DNA of 64,000 nucleotides from Trichosphaerium sp. ATCC 40318 (taxonomy: Eukaryota > Discosea > Flabellinia > Trichosidae): the NCBI GenBank assembly GCA_038496445.1, contig JALMLS010000455.1, positions 372,001 to 436,000 on the forward strand, read 5' to 3'. The notes under the pieces are model-generated. The model did not search any database and had not been told where the DNA came from. It saw nothing but the letters and a program-made list of their open reading frames with translations. Made by a program: the position numbers and the translations under genes. Below, in pieces: positions 1 to 12,501 of the stretch (its first letter is position 1; the number at the start of each line of letters is the position of its first letter).

Positions 1-126
1 TTGAAAAACAATTTCTGAGTGGCTGTTAAGCCACAGTCGGCAAGCTGTTTCTCGCTACTTTACCCAAGCGTTTAAACTATCGCAATGAGGCGTTTATTTA
101 GCACAAGGATTAATTGAAGCGGTTAA

Positions 127-3100
127 ATGTTTGCGTTGAACAAACTCAGTGTCGCAATGCGAGTTATACGCGTAGGGTACGCTTACATGCTAATTTAGAA
201 ATATAACAACGCGTTTTAATTGTATTTTGTTAATAATAGGCCTAAACTACGCTCTGGTCATTCAAAAGCGCTAAAAAAGCAAAATAACCAATGTATACAT
301 GCCGCCAACCGACAGTTTATCTATGTGCCTAGAAACGCATGTAGATCATACTACATATCGCGCAGCCAATTAAATAAGCAAAGACAACGCCATAAAGAGA
401 TGCAAGCAGCACGAGGTGAATTTATTAAACCGTTTGTAATTTATTTCTCTAAAACACCTCCTACAGATCGTGCAGATGCGTCAGTACACATACCATCACA
501 AGTGATGGCAATTCTTGTACCTTACCCCATCTATCCCATACAGGGAGGTAAGCTCTTCATCTCTACCACCATACACGTTTCTGGCTGTTTAGATTTAACT
601 CCTGTCGTGTTTAGATGAGACAGAACTTGTTATTTCGTGTGATACGCTGTCTTCAGCTCTAAAATCAAGGTTTCCAAGCCAACATGAAAAGAAATTAGTA
701 GGTCTATTTTTCTCCATAACTGGAAACACAATAATGACCAGCATGGATGACATAACACCTATTGGTACTCTAGTTAATTTAATTAATGTATCAGAAGTAC
801 CAGACAACGAGGTACGTCCTAAACGACGGATGAACAAAATTAGAAAAAATATCCTTTCTTTCAAATCACAACACGTGTTTTTCTATTTTACGTGGGCTTA
901 TGTATGTTACGTATTAGAACGGTGAAAATACGCTTGTTAAGCTTCATTTTAAAGTGCAGCATCGTATAGAAGCTGTGTCAATATCAGGGCGCGTTGGTGA
1001 ATCTAATATGTTTGATTTAAACATAAAAGCAAGATTTTGGAAGGTATTATCGTGTAGTTCGATTTGTATATTTACTCGCTACTAGTTAGTTGTTGATAAG
1101 AGCATAACCCAAGGGTTGACATATTGTATTGATAGTAGTCTCCGTAATGTATGGCAACTTTTTGACGCAATAGAAGGGCAAGCCACAGCTCCTGGCCAGC
1201 AGTACGTCTATCTTACAAGGTTGTAAATCGTGTAATTCGATTGGTAGAGGTGTAAATCTACGTGATCCTGTTTCCGCATCTTTATCCCACGTGGTTACAG
1301 CATCTAACCGCGGTGTCAAGCTATGGCAAGAAAGGTTCTTGGACAAGTTACAAAGTAAGCTTACTATTTTTTTTGTCAAGATTGAATAAAACTAACGCCA
1401 AACATAGTTATTGTAGAGACTGATGGTAAGTGAACAGCTTATAAAATACCTAGATACTTTTATCTTATCATTACGTATGTAGATGTTATTGAACTACAAA
1501 AGCGGACCCTTTCGTTCTTGTCATACATGTCTGCGAGATTGCGCCATTACATAGACGTAGAAAATGAAGTTAGGTCACAACAAAGAAAGTCTGTTCTTCT
1601 AGAAAGATGTCACGTTTTACAAACACGCACATCACGTGCATCAGGGAATTCAGTATGTAGTTGTATTCCTCTTTTTTATTGGTATGTACTCATGTCATTC
1701 TCTTGTAGCCAGAAAGATTAACAGAAAAATATCAACAGCTCATTAAGAGCAAGAAGATTCCAAAACAAGTTGCAGCTGTAATAGAGGTTTGTTTTCTTTT
1801 CATTTTCTCAAAACCTTTTTCTGTGTTGCACGCGCGTTTGTACTAAATATAGCTTTAATTATAAAAGGATGAAGTATCAAGGTTAGGTCATATACAACCT
1901 TCTCCTTTAGATTTTGAGTTTACACGGAGATATGTCGATTGGTTGACATGTTTGCCTTGGTCAAAAACATCAAAAGAAACTGTTAATATAGCCAAGTACA
2001 TACAACTATTTTCCTTGCTATTCACTATTGACACTAGTAAATAGGGCAAGGGAAATACTTGAACGAGATCATTACGGTATGAAGGATGTTAAAGAGCGTA
2101 TTCTTGAGTTCGTTTCGGTACAGCTTTTGTTTGAACAAAAGATAACTTAACTTTGATTTTAGGTTGCCTCACTTAAAGGTGCTGTTTCAGGAAAGATTTT
2201 ATGTTTCGTAGGACCACCTGGTACAGGCAAGTACTTCTTGTAATATATTGTGTAGATTGTGCACTTATAAATACCCAGGAAAGACTTCTATCGGCTCTTC
2301 TATTGCAAAAGCAATGAATAGAGAATTTTACAGATTTTCAGTTGGTGGTCTTTCTGATACAAGTGAGTTGAAAGGTCATCGTAAAACCTATGTAGGGTAC
2401 GATATCAGTTAAATAACTTACATCATCGTTTACTGAGTGATTAATGGATTGTATCTAGAGCAATGCCTGGGAAACTGATACAAGCAATGAAAGCTCTCAA
2501 GACTTCAAACCCAGTAATTCTTATTGATGAAATTGATAAACTTGGATCAGGTGTAAATCAAGGCGATCCAGCATCAGCTCTACTAGAGATTCTTGATCCT
2601 GAACAGAACTCTAACTTTAGAGACTTATTCCTAGGTTCGGAATTTTCCCATTTTACTTTTCAGGTTTTTTTCTTTGGTCCAATTCAAAAACCATGCTTGT
2701 TGACCTCACTGTGCTTTTGGTATTTTAAAGATGCTATAATTTTACAAGCGTTAGAATATGCGAGGCAGCCATATTTAAGCCTTCTTACTCGTCTGGAGGC
2801 AATTTGCTAATGTTGTTACAGATGTTCCGTATGACTTGTCTAAGGTTTTGTTCCTTTGTACAGCCAATACTACAGGCACAAATCTATCTATATACATCAA
2901 TAATATCTAAAATTAATCTAGAAACAATTACTAGACCACTGCTAGATCGTATGGAGGAGGTAACGCTTAGTGGCTATGTACTGGAGGAAAAGATTCAAAT
3001 ACTTAAAAAATACTTAATGCCAAAAGTACTAAAGGAAGCTGGCTTAAATACAAATCATATAACTATTGAAGAAGATGCTATGCATCAGTTAATACGAAGC

Positions 3101-4369
3101 TATTGTAAAGAATCAGGTGTAAGATCTTTAGAAAGGTACTTACAACGTATCGTCAGAAAAGTTGCCTTAAAAGTTGTCTCCGTAAGTCACGTTCTCGTGG
3201 AAGTTGTTTTTTCTTGACTTGCAACAAAGCTTCATCTGATTTCTGTTTTTTTGCCTAGGGACATGAAGAGACTGTAGTTGTTGGTGTAGATAATCTATCT
3301 ACATATGTTGGGTTACCAGAATATGATCCTGCTAGTATATACAACGACTTGTTACCTGGTGTTGTTGTTGGACTTGCTAAGACTGCACAAGGTGGACAAA
3401 CTCTGTTTGTTGAGGCTGTAGAAGACAAGGTAACTCTTTACTTTCTATTATCAATATATATTTATCTTTACATAGATTGTGAAAGCGTCATCTCTAAAGA
3501 TAACAGGTACACAATGCATTTACAGTGCAATTACATAAACATTGATAAATTAATATCACGATCATCGAAGACTTTTTTTGCCTCTAATTTTTTTATTTAG
3601 GCTTTGTACAGGATGTCATGAGGGAGGCTACAACTATTGCCTTTAGCTTTGCTAAAAAATTCCTGTTTTCTTTTCAATCACAAAGATATTTTGAAGATGT
3701 ACGTGGTTCTTTAAGTTTGTTTTGAATGTTAACTTGGCCAGTCTGCTGTTCATATTCATTTTCCTGCTGGTGCTATTCGAAAGGATGGTCCTTCTGCTGG
3801 TGTAACTGCTGTTACCTCTTTTATTTCGCTTGCATTGGGAGTATCAGTATCTTCAAGCCTTGCTATGACTGGAGAGGTACATTTCTTTCCACAAACTCTG
3901 ATACAGCAAAGCCTTTTTTTTAACTTTTTATTCTTTAGGTGACTATTGCTGGCCTTGTACTACCTGTTGGTGGTATCAAAGAGAAAGCAATTGCTGCTAA
4001 ACAAGCAGGTTTGTATACATGTGACACGTATAGTTGTTTACGTTTGTGTACTAGGTATCAACACTTTATTGTTGCCAATGGCGAACAAGGAAGATTTTAA
4101 TATTTTGGAAGACTATATCAAGAGTAACTTAGAAGTCCACTTTGTAACTACATATCAGGATGTCTTTAAGGTATATCTAGTATACATTTTTGTGTACAGA
4201 AAGTTACTGTACTATCCACCAACAGAAGGTGGTTTGTGCACTTTTTTGTAGCCGAAGCAGAAGTTATTGTTTTGGCAACATTTTTAGTTTGGGGGTTTTT
4301 TTTTCTTCTCTTGCAAGAAAGATGCTTATTATTTGTTGGTAGGTTGCTTTCCCATCTCTTAATACGTGA
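127..4369 (+). CDS. Mitochondrial Lon protease (LONP1/Pim1 type), multi-exon
   Basis: ATP-dependent serine protease that degrades damaged matrix proteins. The first exon (ATG at 127) and the second (from about 240) give a basic, arginine-rich leader like a mitochondrial presequence. The LON N-domain follows ([24 protein letters not shown], about 690-840). The AAA+ module has Walker A GPPGTGKTS, split by an intron at 2227-2278, then Walker [11 protein letters not shown] and [17 protein letters not shown] (2460-2640). The S16 protease domain has catalytic Ser in KDGPSAGVT (about 3781-3805) and catalytic Lys in [11 protein letters not shown] (about 3970-4000). The final exon encodes VAFPSLNT and a TGA, matching the VAFP ending of Lon. 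LGDVMREA and SGVRSLER favour LONP1 over peroxisomal Lon. Exon edges at 1000-1750 are unresolved. Confidence 0.93.
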
Positions 4370-5933
4370 GTTTCTTTAAAAAAATAATACCTGTAAATTA
4401 AGAAGAAGAAAAACTTGCTCAAGTCATACTCAATAAAACAAGGGTGACTTGATTTATGAAGAGTATTGATTTTTAAAGGATGCAGTCAAACAAAGACAAG
4501 ACGAAAATGTAGTTTACTTCTGTTACAGAAGGTAAATAAGCGATGATGTCAAGCGTGTACTATAAAAAAAACTTATGTCAAGATAACCGGTCTTTACTCC
4601 CTCAACAAGAGTACCAACTTCTTGTAATAACCATAAGCACGACAAAATTACCAGGTAGACATACACTATAGCAGTCAAAATTATTAAATAAATAAACCAC
4701 GTGGACTACCAAAGTAGCGACTCCTGCGACCATTAGACTAATCCTCAATCCCAACAAAAGCTATTGCAAGACGATCTGGGAGGAAAGGAACACTGTCCCT
4801 GACCGATAGCTCTGGCGCAGAGCGAGCGTGCGTGTGGTGTACATAACACGATCGCATGTGCATGAAGAAATGAAGAAAAACGAAAAAATTTGGTTTTTTT
4901 TTTTTTCAAACGGTGGGTGATTTCTGCTTGCTATCGAATAAACTGCCTCAGTTGGTTGCTTGTCTTGTTGTATCAGTCCAGCTCGTTCAAACGCCTGAAA
5001 TGTCTCGCATGTTCAGACATGTAACTTCTTCAGCTTTTTGTCTTTTACGAAGATTTGTCATTCTGTGAAAAAGTTGTAGCTCGTGGAAACGTTACGCTTG
5101 ATCTACTTGAACTAGTAGCACAGTTTAGAGACGAAAAACTTGGGTACGTATCCAGTTTTTTTCATAAAAACAGAAAACTGACATTTTTTGCAACCGCAAT
5201 TTTTTTGTTTTGTACTATCACCTATTTTTAAGCACTTTGCCTTTGTATTACAACCGATGAGCCACGGGGTGTAGTCACTTGGGATATTTAGACGAAATAT
5301 ATTCTCCCTTATTCATCCGGCCTCCAAGATTGGGAGGCCACGAATGGATTGCATTCCCAATTCGACACTCATCAATTTTGTTTTTTGAGCAATGGGTACT
5401 GTTTGTTTCAGTCAAATTAACTAGCCATTTCCCCACTTATTTTTCGCCCTGAAATCACTGGTATTTGTTGTAGTATGCATAGATTGGAGCACTTTCAAAG
5501 AGTAAAATTTATGGCAAAATAACTAGCTAACTAACTCGACTGAAACAGACAATTGAATAACTAAATGCACATTTCGAGTGTAAAAAAAAAGGTTGCAACA
5601 ACTCAATAACACCAAGTTGAACATGAGTACAAGGGGTACATGCCTTTAAAAAAAAACACCAATGTGTGCCATGGCCTTGAGAAAAAAACCCAATCGAGTT
5701 ATATTTACTGTTGTTTATTCTTATGCACACGTTTTCCTTCCACTTTACATAATACCAACAGTTGGGTTTCTTTGTACACTCGTATCAATAAAACAGCACC
5801 AAAAGGTAATATTAACACAATATATTGGCCACAAGAGGTATAGGAAAAACGGGAATGCCAAAAAAATGGGGGGTAAGAGGAGAGGAGTTGATGAAGAAAA
5901 AAATTCTTCTTGTTTGTTGTTGTTTCTACCTCA
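4370..5933. other. Intergenic stretch between Lon and PP5; possible unplaced exon
   Basis: No complete gene was recognised. On the plus strand 5037-5143 holds an exon-like frame (DLSFCEKVVARGNV, then LDLLELVAQFRDEKLG) ending at a GTACGT donor. Just upstream, at about 4998, an ATG opens MSRMFRHVTSS, but no splice joining the two in frame was found, so a small gene here is possible and unproven. A GC-rich hairpin at 5319-5339 stands out in AT-rich surroundings. The tail (5500-5930) is probably 3' flank of PP5. Confidence 0.4.
5319..5339. repeat. GC-rich hairpin with an alternative pairing partner
   Basis: GGCCTCC at 5319-5325 pairs perfectly with GGAGGCC at 5333-5339 over a 7-nt loop. The right arm overlaps ATTGGGA (5329-5335), which can instead pair with TCCCAAT about 30 nt downstream, so two exclusive hairpins are possible. 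Whether it is transcribed is unknown. Confidence 0.4.
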
Positions 5934-8489
5934 TTAAAATGAGAACAATGGCGATGCATATGACATTGGTGGAACATGAGGATGTGGTACAGCATCAAAT
6001 GTGATATATTCAGCAGACATATCCTTACCGCTGATACGAATAAGAGCACCCTTGTTGCCCATCTAGAGTGGGAAAAGTCAGAAGAAAAAAAAAAAAGGAT
6101 TGGCTTGTTTGAAAGGTTGGGTTTTTCAAACGAATGACGTACTTGATCGCAGTAATTTGGTGCCGAAAAGACTGTGACAAGCTTTCCGTTTGCTTCAATC
6201 TCATATCCATTTGCTTTAACTTCATGTGAGCGAATGACCATACCTATTAACACATTAGGAATGATACCAACTCATTTAGAAAAAAAAAATAAGGTAATAA
6301 AAGAATTCAATCATTTGTGTGGCCATTTGGGCGTTTTTGATGGCCAGAAGTTTATCAAAAATATAATGCTTATCAAGCATAAGCTTTTAAACTCGGAATA
6401 ACCGATAAAAAAAGACGTACCAAGGCCGTTATCATTCAAAAAACGTTCAACAATATCTGGCCCAAAAGCAAATCCAATACCACGTTTACTTGGTCCTCTA
6501 CCAGGCATAGCTTGCGGATCAGCCCAAAGTAAGTCTGAAAGAAGCCCTGTATAATGATTTAACAATAGATTAACATAAAACCATATGCTCAAAAAGAATT
6601 AAAACAAATCCATTAAAGAAGCTATATTGTCAAAAGATGTGTAAAAAAATTGTGGACACTTATTGATATAACAATGGGTTCGATGGAACGCAAGGTAACG
6701 CAATAAAAAAGTTTTTTTTGGTTTTGTTGAAGAAATATCAAAAATGACATTGTTCGTTTCTTTTGTGACGTACCACTATCGCCTGGTTCTCTCATTCTAT
6801 CAACACGAGCAATTTGTTCAAGTTTTACGCCATCTGTAGATGGTAGACCGCCATGAACTGCAAAATACTTTCCGCCGATAACATGACATATAGGTAAGCA
6901 TGAAAATACCTCAGTGAATAAGAAATACATTGTTTCAGTGTATCTAATAAAATATAAGTACAAAAATAAAGATACAAGTCCATAATCATTGATTGAACTT
7001 TATAAAACACAAAATTCATTCAATGAAAAGAAAAAGGAACATACTTGGCTTTGACTTCACCGTGGAAGCCATAAATCTTGTTCATGGCTGTAGTTTCGTG
7101 GTTTCCACGAGCCATAAAGAAATGGTTTGGGTACAAAAGTTTAAGAGAGAGTAAAGTGAAAATGACTTCACAAGAAAAGCTTCCTAATAACAGAAAATAG
7201 TTAGACGATATCCAAAAAAAAGAAAAAAATAAAAGGATTTGTGACACATGTCTTGTATTGTGATGTTTGAAAATGTGCCGACCATGCTTGTAACATACCT
7301 CTATCTACAAAGTCACCATTGAACAAATAAGGGTTCGTCTCGGATGGGAAACCATTAACTTCGAAAATATGAATTAAATCGTAGAATTGTCCATGAACAT
7401 CTCCACAGACATTGAATACGCCTAAAAAATCCAACTGGTTAGTATACTATGTATCACAGAAAAAAATAATCAGAAAAAAATCCACAAAAAATTTGATTTC
7501 AGGATTATGTACCATCCTCTGGTACATCAATATTAACGAGGCTAGGCTGTTTCTGCAAGAATTCCTTGACTTGTGATAAAATCTTGTACGCATATCAAAG
7601 ATAGTTAAGGAGAAAAATGACGAAGAAGATCAAAAGCCAAAAAAAGGAAGGAAAAAAAAAGCCAAAAGTCCATTTTATCAGAGTTGTGTGGATACTTATT
7701 ATGTATTTGCTTCTGAGCCTTAAAAGCTTCTATCATATCCTTTACGAATTTAAGAGTAATTTTATCTTCATCGAAACGAGGACCGATATAGTTTTCTTGT
7801 ACGCCTTTTCTACTATTAGACAAAGGAACAAGGAGAAGTGACATAGTACTATCACGTCATAATACGACAATAGTTTTTAGAAAACGAGTAAAGACAGGAA
7901 GCGCTCGAAGAACAAAAAAAAAATAAAGCGGTAGGTACCCATGTCGTTTATGGCTAATTCTTCAAGGACAGAGTGTTTATCACTCTTTGATGCGATAGCC
8001 GCGGCAAAACGCTGTTGCTTCACAATTTTACTGCATTCATTAAATTTGTTGCGCGCTTCTCTGCTCTTTGGCACTAATTTCACTGCCTACGGACCGTTTA
8101 GGTGTTATTCCCCGTTTATACCTAATCATGGCGTATGAAGAAGAAACGTACTGTACGAAAGTCCTACACTACTATTAGATAACGATGGTGACAATGGTTA
8201 CCTTTAATGCAAGTGCTGTTTTTCCGAGCGCCATGTACGCCGAACCGCGTCTGTAGTACCCTTTTACGTATGCAGGGTCTAAAGATATGGTCTGCTGAGC
8301 GTCTACTACAGCACTACCATAACTTTCTAGTTTTAGGTGCGTAGCAGCGCGATTACCGTATAGAATTGCGTTTGAGGGATCTAGCTCGATCGCTTTTGTG
8401 TACAATTGCAAGGCGGCATTATACTTGAATTGTTGAAAAAACTTGTTAGCCTCCTTTTTTATCTCAACAGCACGCTGTACTCGATCCAT
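5934..8489 (-). CDS. Serine/threonine protein phosphatase 5 (TPR + PPP domain)
   Basis: Phosphatase whose N-terminal TPRs in this family bind HSP90 and restrain the catalytic domain. The start ([18 protein letters not shown]) opens three TPR-like helical pairs ([35 protein letters not shown]; about 8490-7990). A PP5-type linker follows ([19 protein letters not shown]). The metal-site motifs are all present: GDVHGQ (about 7400), GDFVDRG (about 7310), ARGNHE (about 7110), AVHGGLPS (about 6850), and [13 protein letters not shown] (about 6150-6050, across an intron). [13 protein letters not shown] precedes the last. The C-terminus, [13 protein letters not shown], matches the PP5 tail (PH.. P.. 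YA), which separates it from PP1/PP2A. Many short introns; complete. Confidence 0.95.
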
Positions 8490-8648
8490 TTGCAATTACA
8501 AGTTACGCTAATAATAAAAAAAGATAAACTCAAAAAGTCAACGACTTTATGCCTCAAAAAGCTTGGCGATCATTGTCTTCAACAACTGCTTGAACTCCGA
8601 ATTACACTTTATTAAAACATCAAGTATACCTCTAGATACCAACGTACC

Positions 8649-10083
8649 ATGTCAGTACAGATAGAGATGCCAGTTAAACCAGTAGTTACGTTAATAGAAG
8701 ACAAAAACCTTAGGTCATCACAAATAAGGTACTGCTAAGCTTGTAAATGTAATACGAAAACATTTAAACCGAATACCGCAATTTTAGCGTCGGTAAAATG
8801 TTAGTTGAACGTGATACTTGTCTAATACGTATCAATAGGGCTAGTGATTACCCAGAATACGAAATTATAGTGCGACAAGTAAGGATAGAGCCAGAAGAGT
8901 TTCACAAAGACCTATTTGCTATGTGGGAGGTTCAAAACATCGCTTATCCGCCTGACATACAAGAGCCATTAGAAGCATTGAAAAAAAAGGCTAAAGAGTG
9001 TCTAGACACGACACTCTTGGCATTCGATAAAAATAAGCCAGATGAGCTCGTAGCCTACGCTATATGTACGTACAGCAATACTCAAACAAAAAATCGCGTT
9101 GCCCTAAACAAGTAATAACGTAAAACGAAATTCTTTTCACTCCATTTTTTTTTTTGAATGAAATTCTGTTTGAAACTCCGCACGGTCTTTGTTTTTGTTT
9201 GTTTCGCTTTACTATGCGTTGTCGTAGTGCTTGTCGTTGTCCTTACAGTCACTAACTCGGATTTGTTCAAGGTATGCCATCGCGAACTATCACAGAAGAA
9301 GATAACTACGCATACGGTTACAATGATAAAATGGTTATTCATGATGTCGCTACTAACGTAACGACAATGAAAGCTAAAGGTCTTGGTCACTTGTTTCTTC
9401 AAATAGCAGGGTGTTACGCTTTACAGCAAGGATTTAGAAGCTTAGTATTAGGTTCTACGCAACCTGCTGAGACTTTCTGGCTTGGTAAAGGGTTTAGAGA
9501 TGTTGGAGGCAATGAAACAAGAAAACAGTTTCAAGACACTACATTACGTGTTATGGAGCAAGATATTACTTGGAATACTAAGTATGAAGTATATAATTGG
9601 TTGAAGATACAAAAGGTTCGCGAAAAAGCAAAAGAAAATTTTTTCTGTTTTTTTTGCTTTTTTTTTTGGTGACCCTGAAAAACAGTGTTTTTCACTTGTT
9701 GTACGTACCTTGCGTTTTCTCATTGTTCCTTAGGATGAGTATAATAAAACTGTTAAATTCGAGGATGGTCTTCAATTAATGATTGATGCTACACCTACAG
9801 TAATGTTTAAGGTACGGAGGGTATCTTTTTTTTTTTTTTTCACCGAAGTAGAAAAAAGTCTTTAAAAATCAACAAGCTGTCACTTTTCGCCGTTACTGTG
9901 AATTTAGTTTTTGTAGAATACCTTTTTATATTGTTTAAAGCGTACCTATATGCTTTGTTTTGTATTTGAATACAATGTGTCTAATGAAACTTTTTTCTTT
10001 AGCTTGCTGCTTCTGGAAGCAAGAGGAAGGTAGACTATTACGATGGTAATACGAGACCAACGAAGCGAAGACGCACCAGATAA
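8649..10083 (+). CDS. GNAT-like acetyltransferase family protein
   Basis: The ATG at 8649 opens MSVQIEMPVKPVVTLIEDK, and an intron (about 8728-8791) leads into a larger exon (VERDTCLIRINRASDYPEYE). The central part reads ELVAYAIC, an intron, then KMVIHDVAT and KGLGHLFLQIAG. The last looks like the acetyl-CoA-binding turn and helix of GNAT enzymes, followed by ALQQGFRSLVLGSTQPAETFW and LGKGFRDVG, as in GNAT C-terminal halves. The tail is basic (RPTKRRRTR), compatible with nuclear localisation. The substrate cannot be named from sequence. The long intron at about 9068-9271 is placed by eye. Confidence 0.6.
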
Positions 10084-10279
10084 GTAGAAGTGCGTAGACG
10101 GGTTTGTTTTACCCGTCAAACAATGTAAGTAGTAGATTAAAATGTTTTGTACAATCTCTTGTCTTGTTCTTCTTCTGTTGCTACTCGCAAGAGTCGTAAA
10201 TTATTGTTTAAGAATTCAAGCCAAAATTGGTCAAAACTAGTCTTCCAGCTACTTGGAATTCGCAAACGACTCAAATCCT

Positions 10280-12048
10280 TTATTTAACACATTTTACTCT
10301 TTCTGGTGGTTCAAACGGGTCTATGTTCATACTTGTAAAGAAGCTTGATACTAGGTACAATGAACCACATAGTACTTGCTGCCTATTTGACAGTGATTTG
10401 GCTTGATGGAATGCTTCTACAACGTCCTTCGTCTTGTGTACTATAACTTTGTCGTTCTCTGATTTTACTGCGTTTTCAATTGCAGTCACATGATGGCACT
10501 TGCAAAAAGTCAAAGTGAGCGAGTAACATGTTTAGTTTGTGTTTAACATACCTTTATCCAGTGCATTCCTTCTGGTTGTTCAAATGTTGTTGCGATAACA
10601 TTATCTCCATTGTTAAGGCCTATGGCATGGAAAATATCTTTAAGACTCTTGGAGGCAGTGCAAGCAAATATCCACGTTATTCCCTTTTTTAGAGATAAGG
10701 AAAAACGAGAATTTTGGTTGGTTTGTTTCGCAGTGTACCTTGTCTTTTCGTATTTCTTTAATGTACTTCCCAAGGGATTCAGCAGAGTCTTTATTATGTG
10801 CTCCATCTATGAGTATATTCCCAAACTCAACAGTATTCATCCATTGTAGTCTTCCAGGCCAACAGGTTTTTTTTAATCCTTTTTGCATGCTATCTTTAGT
10901 AATTTTATTAAAACCTTGTCGCTTCAATTCAAAAGAAACAGATATTGCCACAGCTGAGTTGTCTCTTTGAAAATCTCCATGAAGACCTGATTCATACATA
11001 AGAGAATCATTTTCCACCTTGGAGAAATTAAAACCAAGTAATATCTACGAAGGGAGGTACTTGGAGCTAGGTACACTTACCGTAAAAAGTAGCTTTGCCT
11101 TGTCAGAGTTGTACTCAGATGATAGTACACTTACAACTTTTGCTTGTTTTTCTTGCGCTATCCTTTTTATAGTCTTCTCAGCGCCGGGATACTTTTGCGC
11201 AGCAAGGAAAACAGTGCCATCTGTACAATCAAAATAAGTAAATAGCCTTTGTTTTTACGATGTACTCTGTTTGATAATGCCAGCTTTCTCTGATGCAATT
11301 TCCTCAATGGTGTTCCCAAGGAGACCCAAGTGATCATAAGCAACCTTTGTAATTATAGATATCAATGTATTATCTATGACATTTGTTGCATCCAGACGAC
11401 CACCAACGCCAACTTCAACAATCGCCACATCAACCTTAGTTTAACATTTCATTGAATATGGAAACTTCTGCACAATTCCAAGGCGTACCTCTTCCTGAGC
11501 GAATATATACAATGCTTGTCCTGTCAATATTTCAAAAGGACTAGGTTTGGGTTGTGTTTTATTTGCTATAGCTGATACATGTTTTGAAGCAGAAGCCCAA
11601 AGGTCATCATTAACTGGACGACCTTTCAAAGGCTTTAACAAAAAACAAGCATAGGAAAAGCAAAAATATCACGTGGAGTGTTAAAAATAATTTCCTATGC
11701 GTTTTTTTTTGTGTTGTATACGTACAGTTTATTAATACGCTATCTTGAGGAGATATAAAGTGAGGAGAGATAAATCGCCCTGTTTTATATCCACACTGCT
11801 TCTATTAGTATTTTACGCGTAGAAATAGTTGTTGGTAGTAGTTTAAGTATGAATGAATAAGGTTGTACCTCATGTAAAATATAGTCAAGAAAAGCGCACG
11901 TAGACCCTTTTCCATTTGTTCCTGCGATGTGAACAATCTTTAGACGCTCGTTGGGCATACCTAGGGAAAATTCAGCGTTCAGTGACAAAGAGAGGAATAT
12001 ACCAAGGTTCTTTACTAGTGCTCGGACATTATCAAGACCGAGTTTCAT
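10280..12048 (-). CDS. Folylpolyglutamate synthase / dihydrofolate synthase family ligase
   Basis: Mur-ligase-type enzyme that adds glutamate to folates. The start ([16 protein letters not shown]) leads to the ATP loop [12 protein letters not shown] (about 11900). The family motif [11 protein letters not shown] follows (about 11740-11790), then [14 protein letters not shown] (about 11370-11430), [10 protein letters not shown] (about 10840-10880) and ILIDGAHN (about 10800). The C-terminal domain ends near 10280. FPGS and bifunctional FolC-type enzymes share these motifs, so the exact activity is open. Several introns; the protein looks complete. Confidence 0.9.
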
Positions 12049-12158
12049 AGTGAAGTTATTGACGTCAAGATGTCTCAGTTTTTGGCTGTCTTTTTTGGTG
12101 AATTCTGTTGACTTGGCTTAGCTCTCTTTTTTAGAAGTCAACAACGCCGTAGCCGTTA

Positions 12159-12425
12159 ATGGCGGTTCCATTTGAAGCAACAGGCAAAAAAAAGCGTAAA
12201 AAGAACAGGTACGCGATGTATGTGGCTTTCATAATGAACCTTTGTGTTAGAGCGCCTAAAGCATCCCTACAGACATATTACGATAAGGCTGTTGAGGATG
12301 AAACGAATCGTTACAGAGAAGCTTATGAAGTAGATGAGGCGTATGAATTTCTACTAAAACGTGCATTCAACGCTAAAGAAAAACAGGGTGCGCTGTCTAA
12401 ACTGAATTCAACACAAGATTATTAA
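12159..12425 (+). CDS. Small lysine-rich protein, unknown
   Basis: An ATG at 12159 opens MAVPFEATGKKKRKKNR. A 42-nt intron (12209-12250, GTACGC donor, TTAG acceptor) is followed by APKASLQTYYDKAVEDETN and YEVDEAYEFLLKRAFNAKEK, ending at TAA 12423-12425. About 74 residues: basic start, acidic-helical rest. It ends 76 nt before the eIF2-beta ATG on the same strand. The lysine run and YEFLLKRAFN recall the part of eIF2-beta just before its core, but the next gene has its own version of that part, so it was kept separate. Confidence 0.5.
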   Translation: MAVPFEATGKKKRKKNRYAMYVAFIMNLCVRAPKASLQTYYDKAVEDETNRYREAYEVDEAYEFLLKRAFNAKEKQGALSKLNSTQDY

Positions 12426-12501
12426 TTCCAGCTCAAACAACTGCAACAGCTAGACGCAGTGATTGTGCTACATTTCTTAGCTGTTTTAATACACATCAAT
12501 A

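Noticed and set aside
5705-6253. Long minus-strand frame reading through the PP5 3' end
   Set aside because: It runs through an intron; the spliced frame ends in the family-typical PP5 tail.
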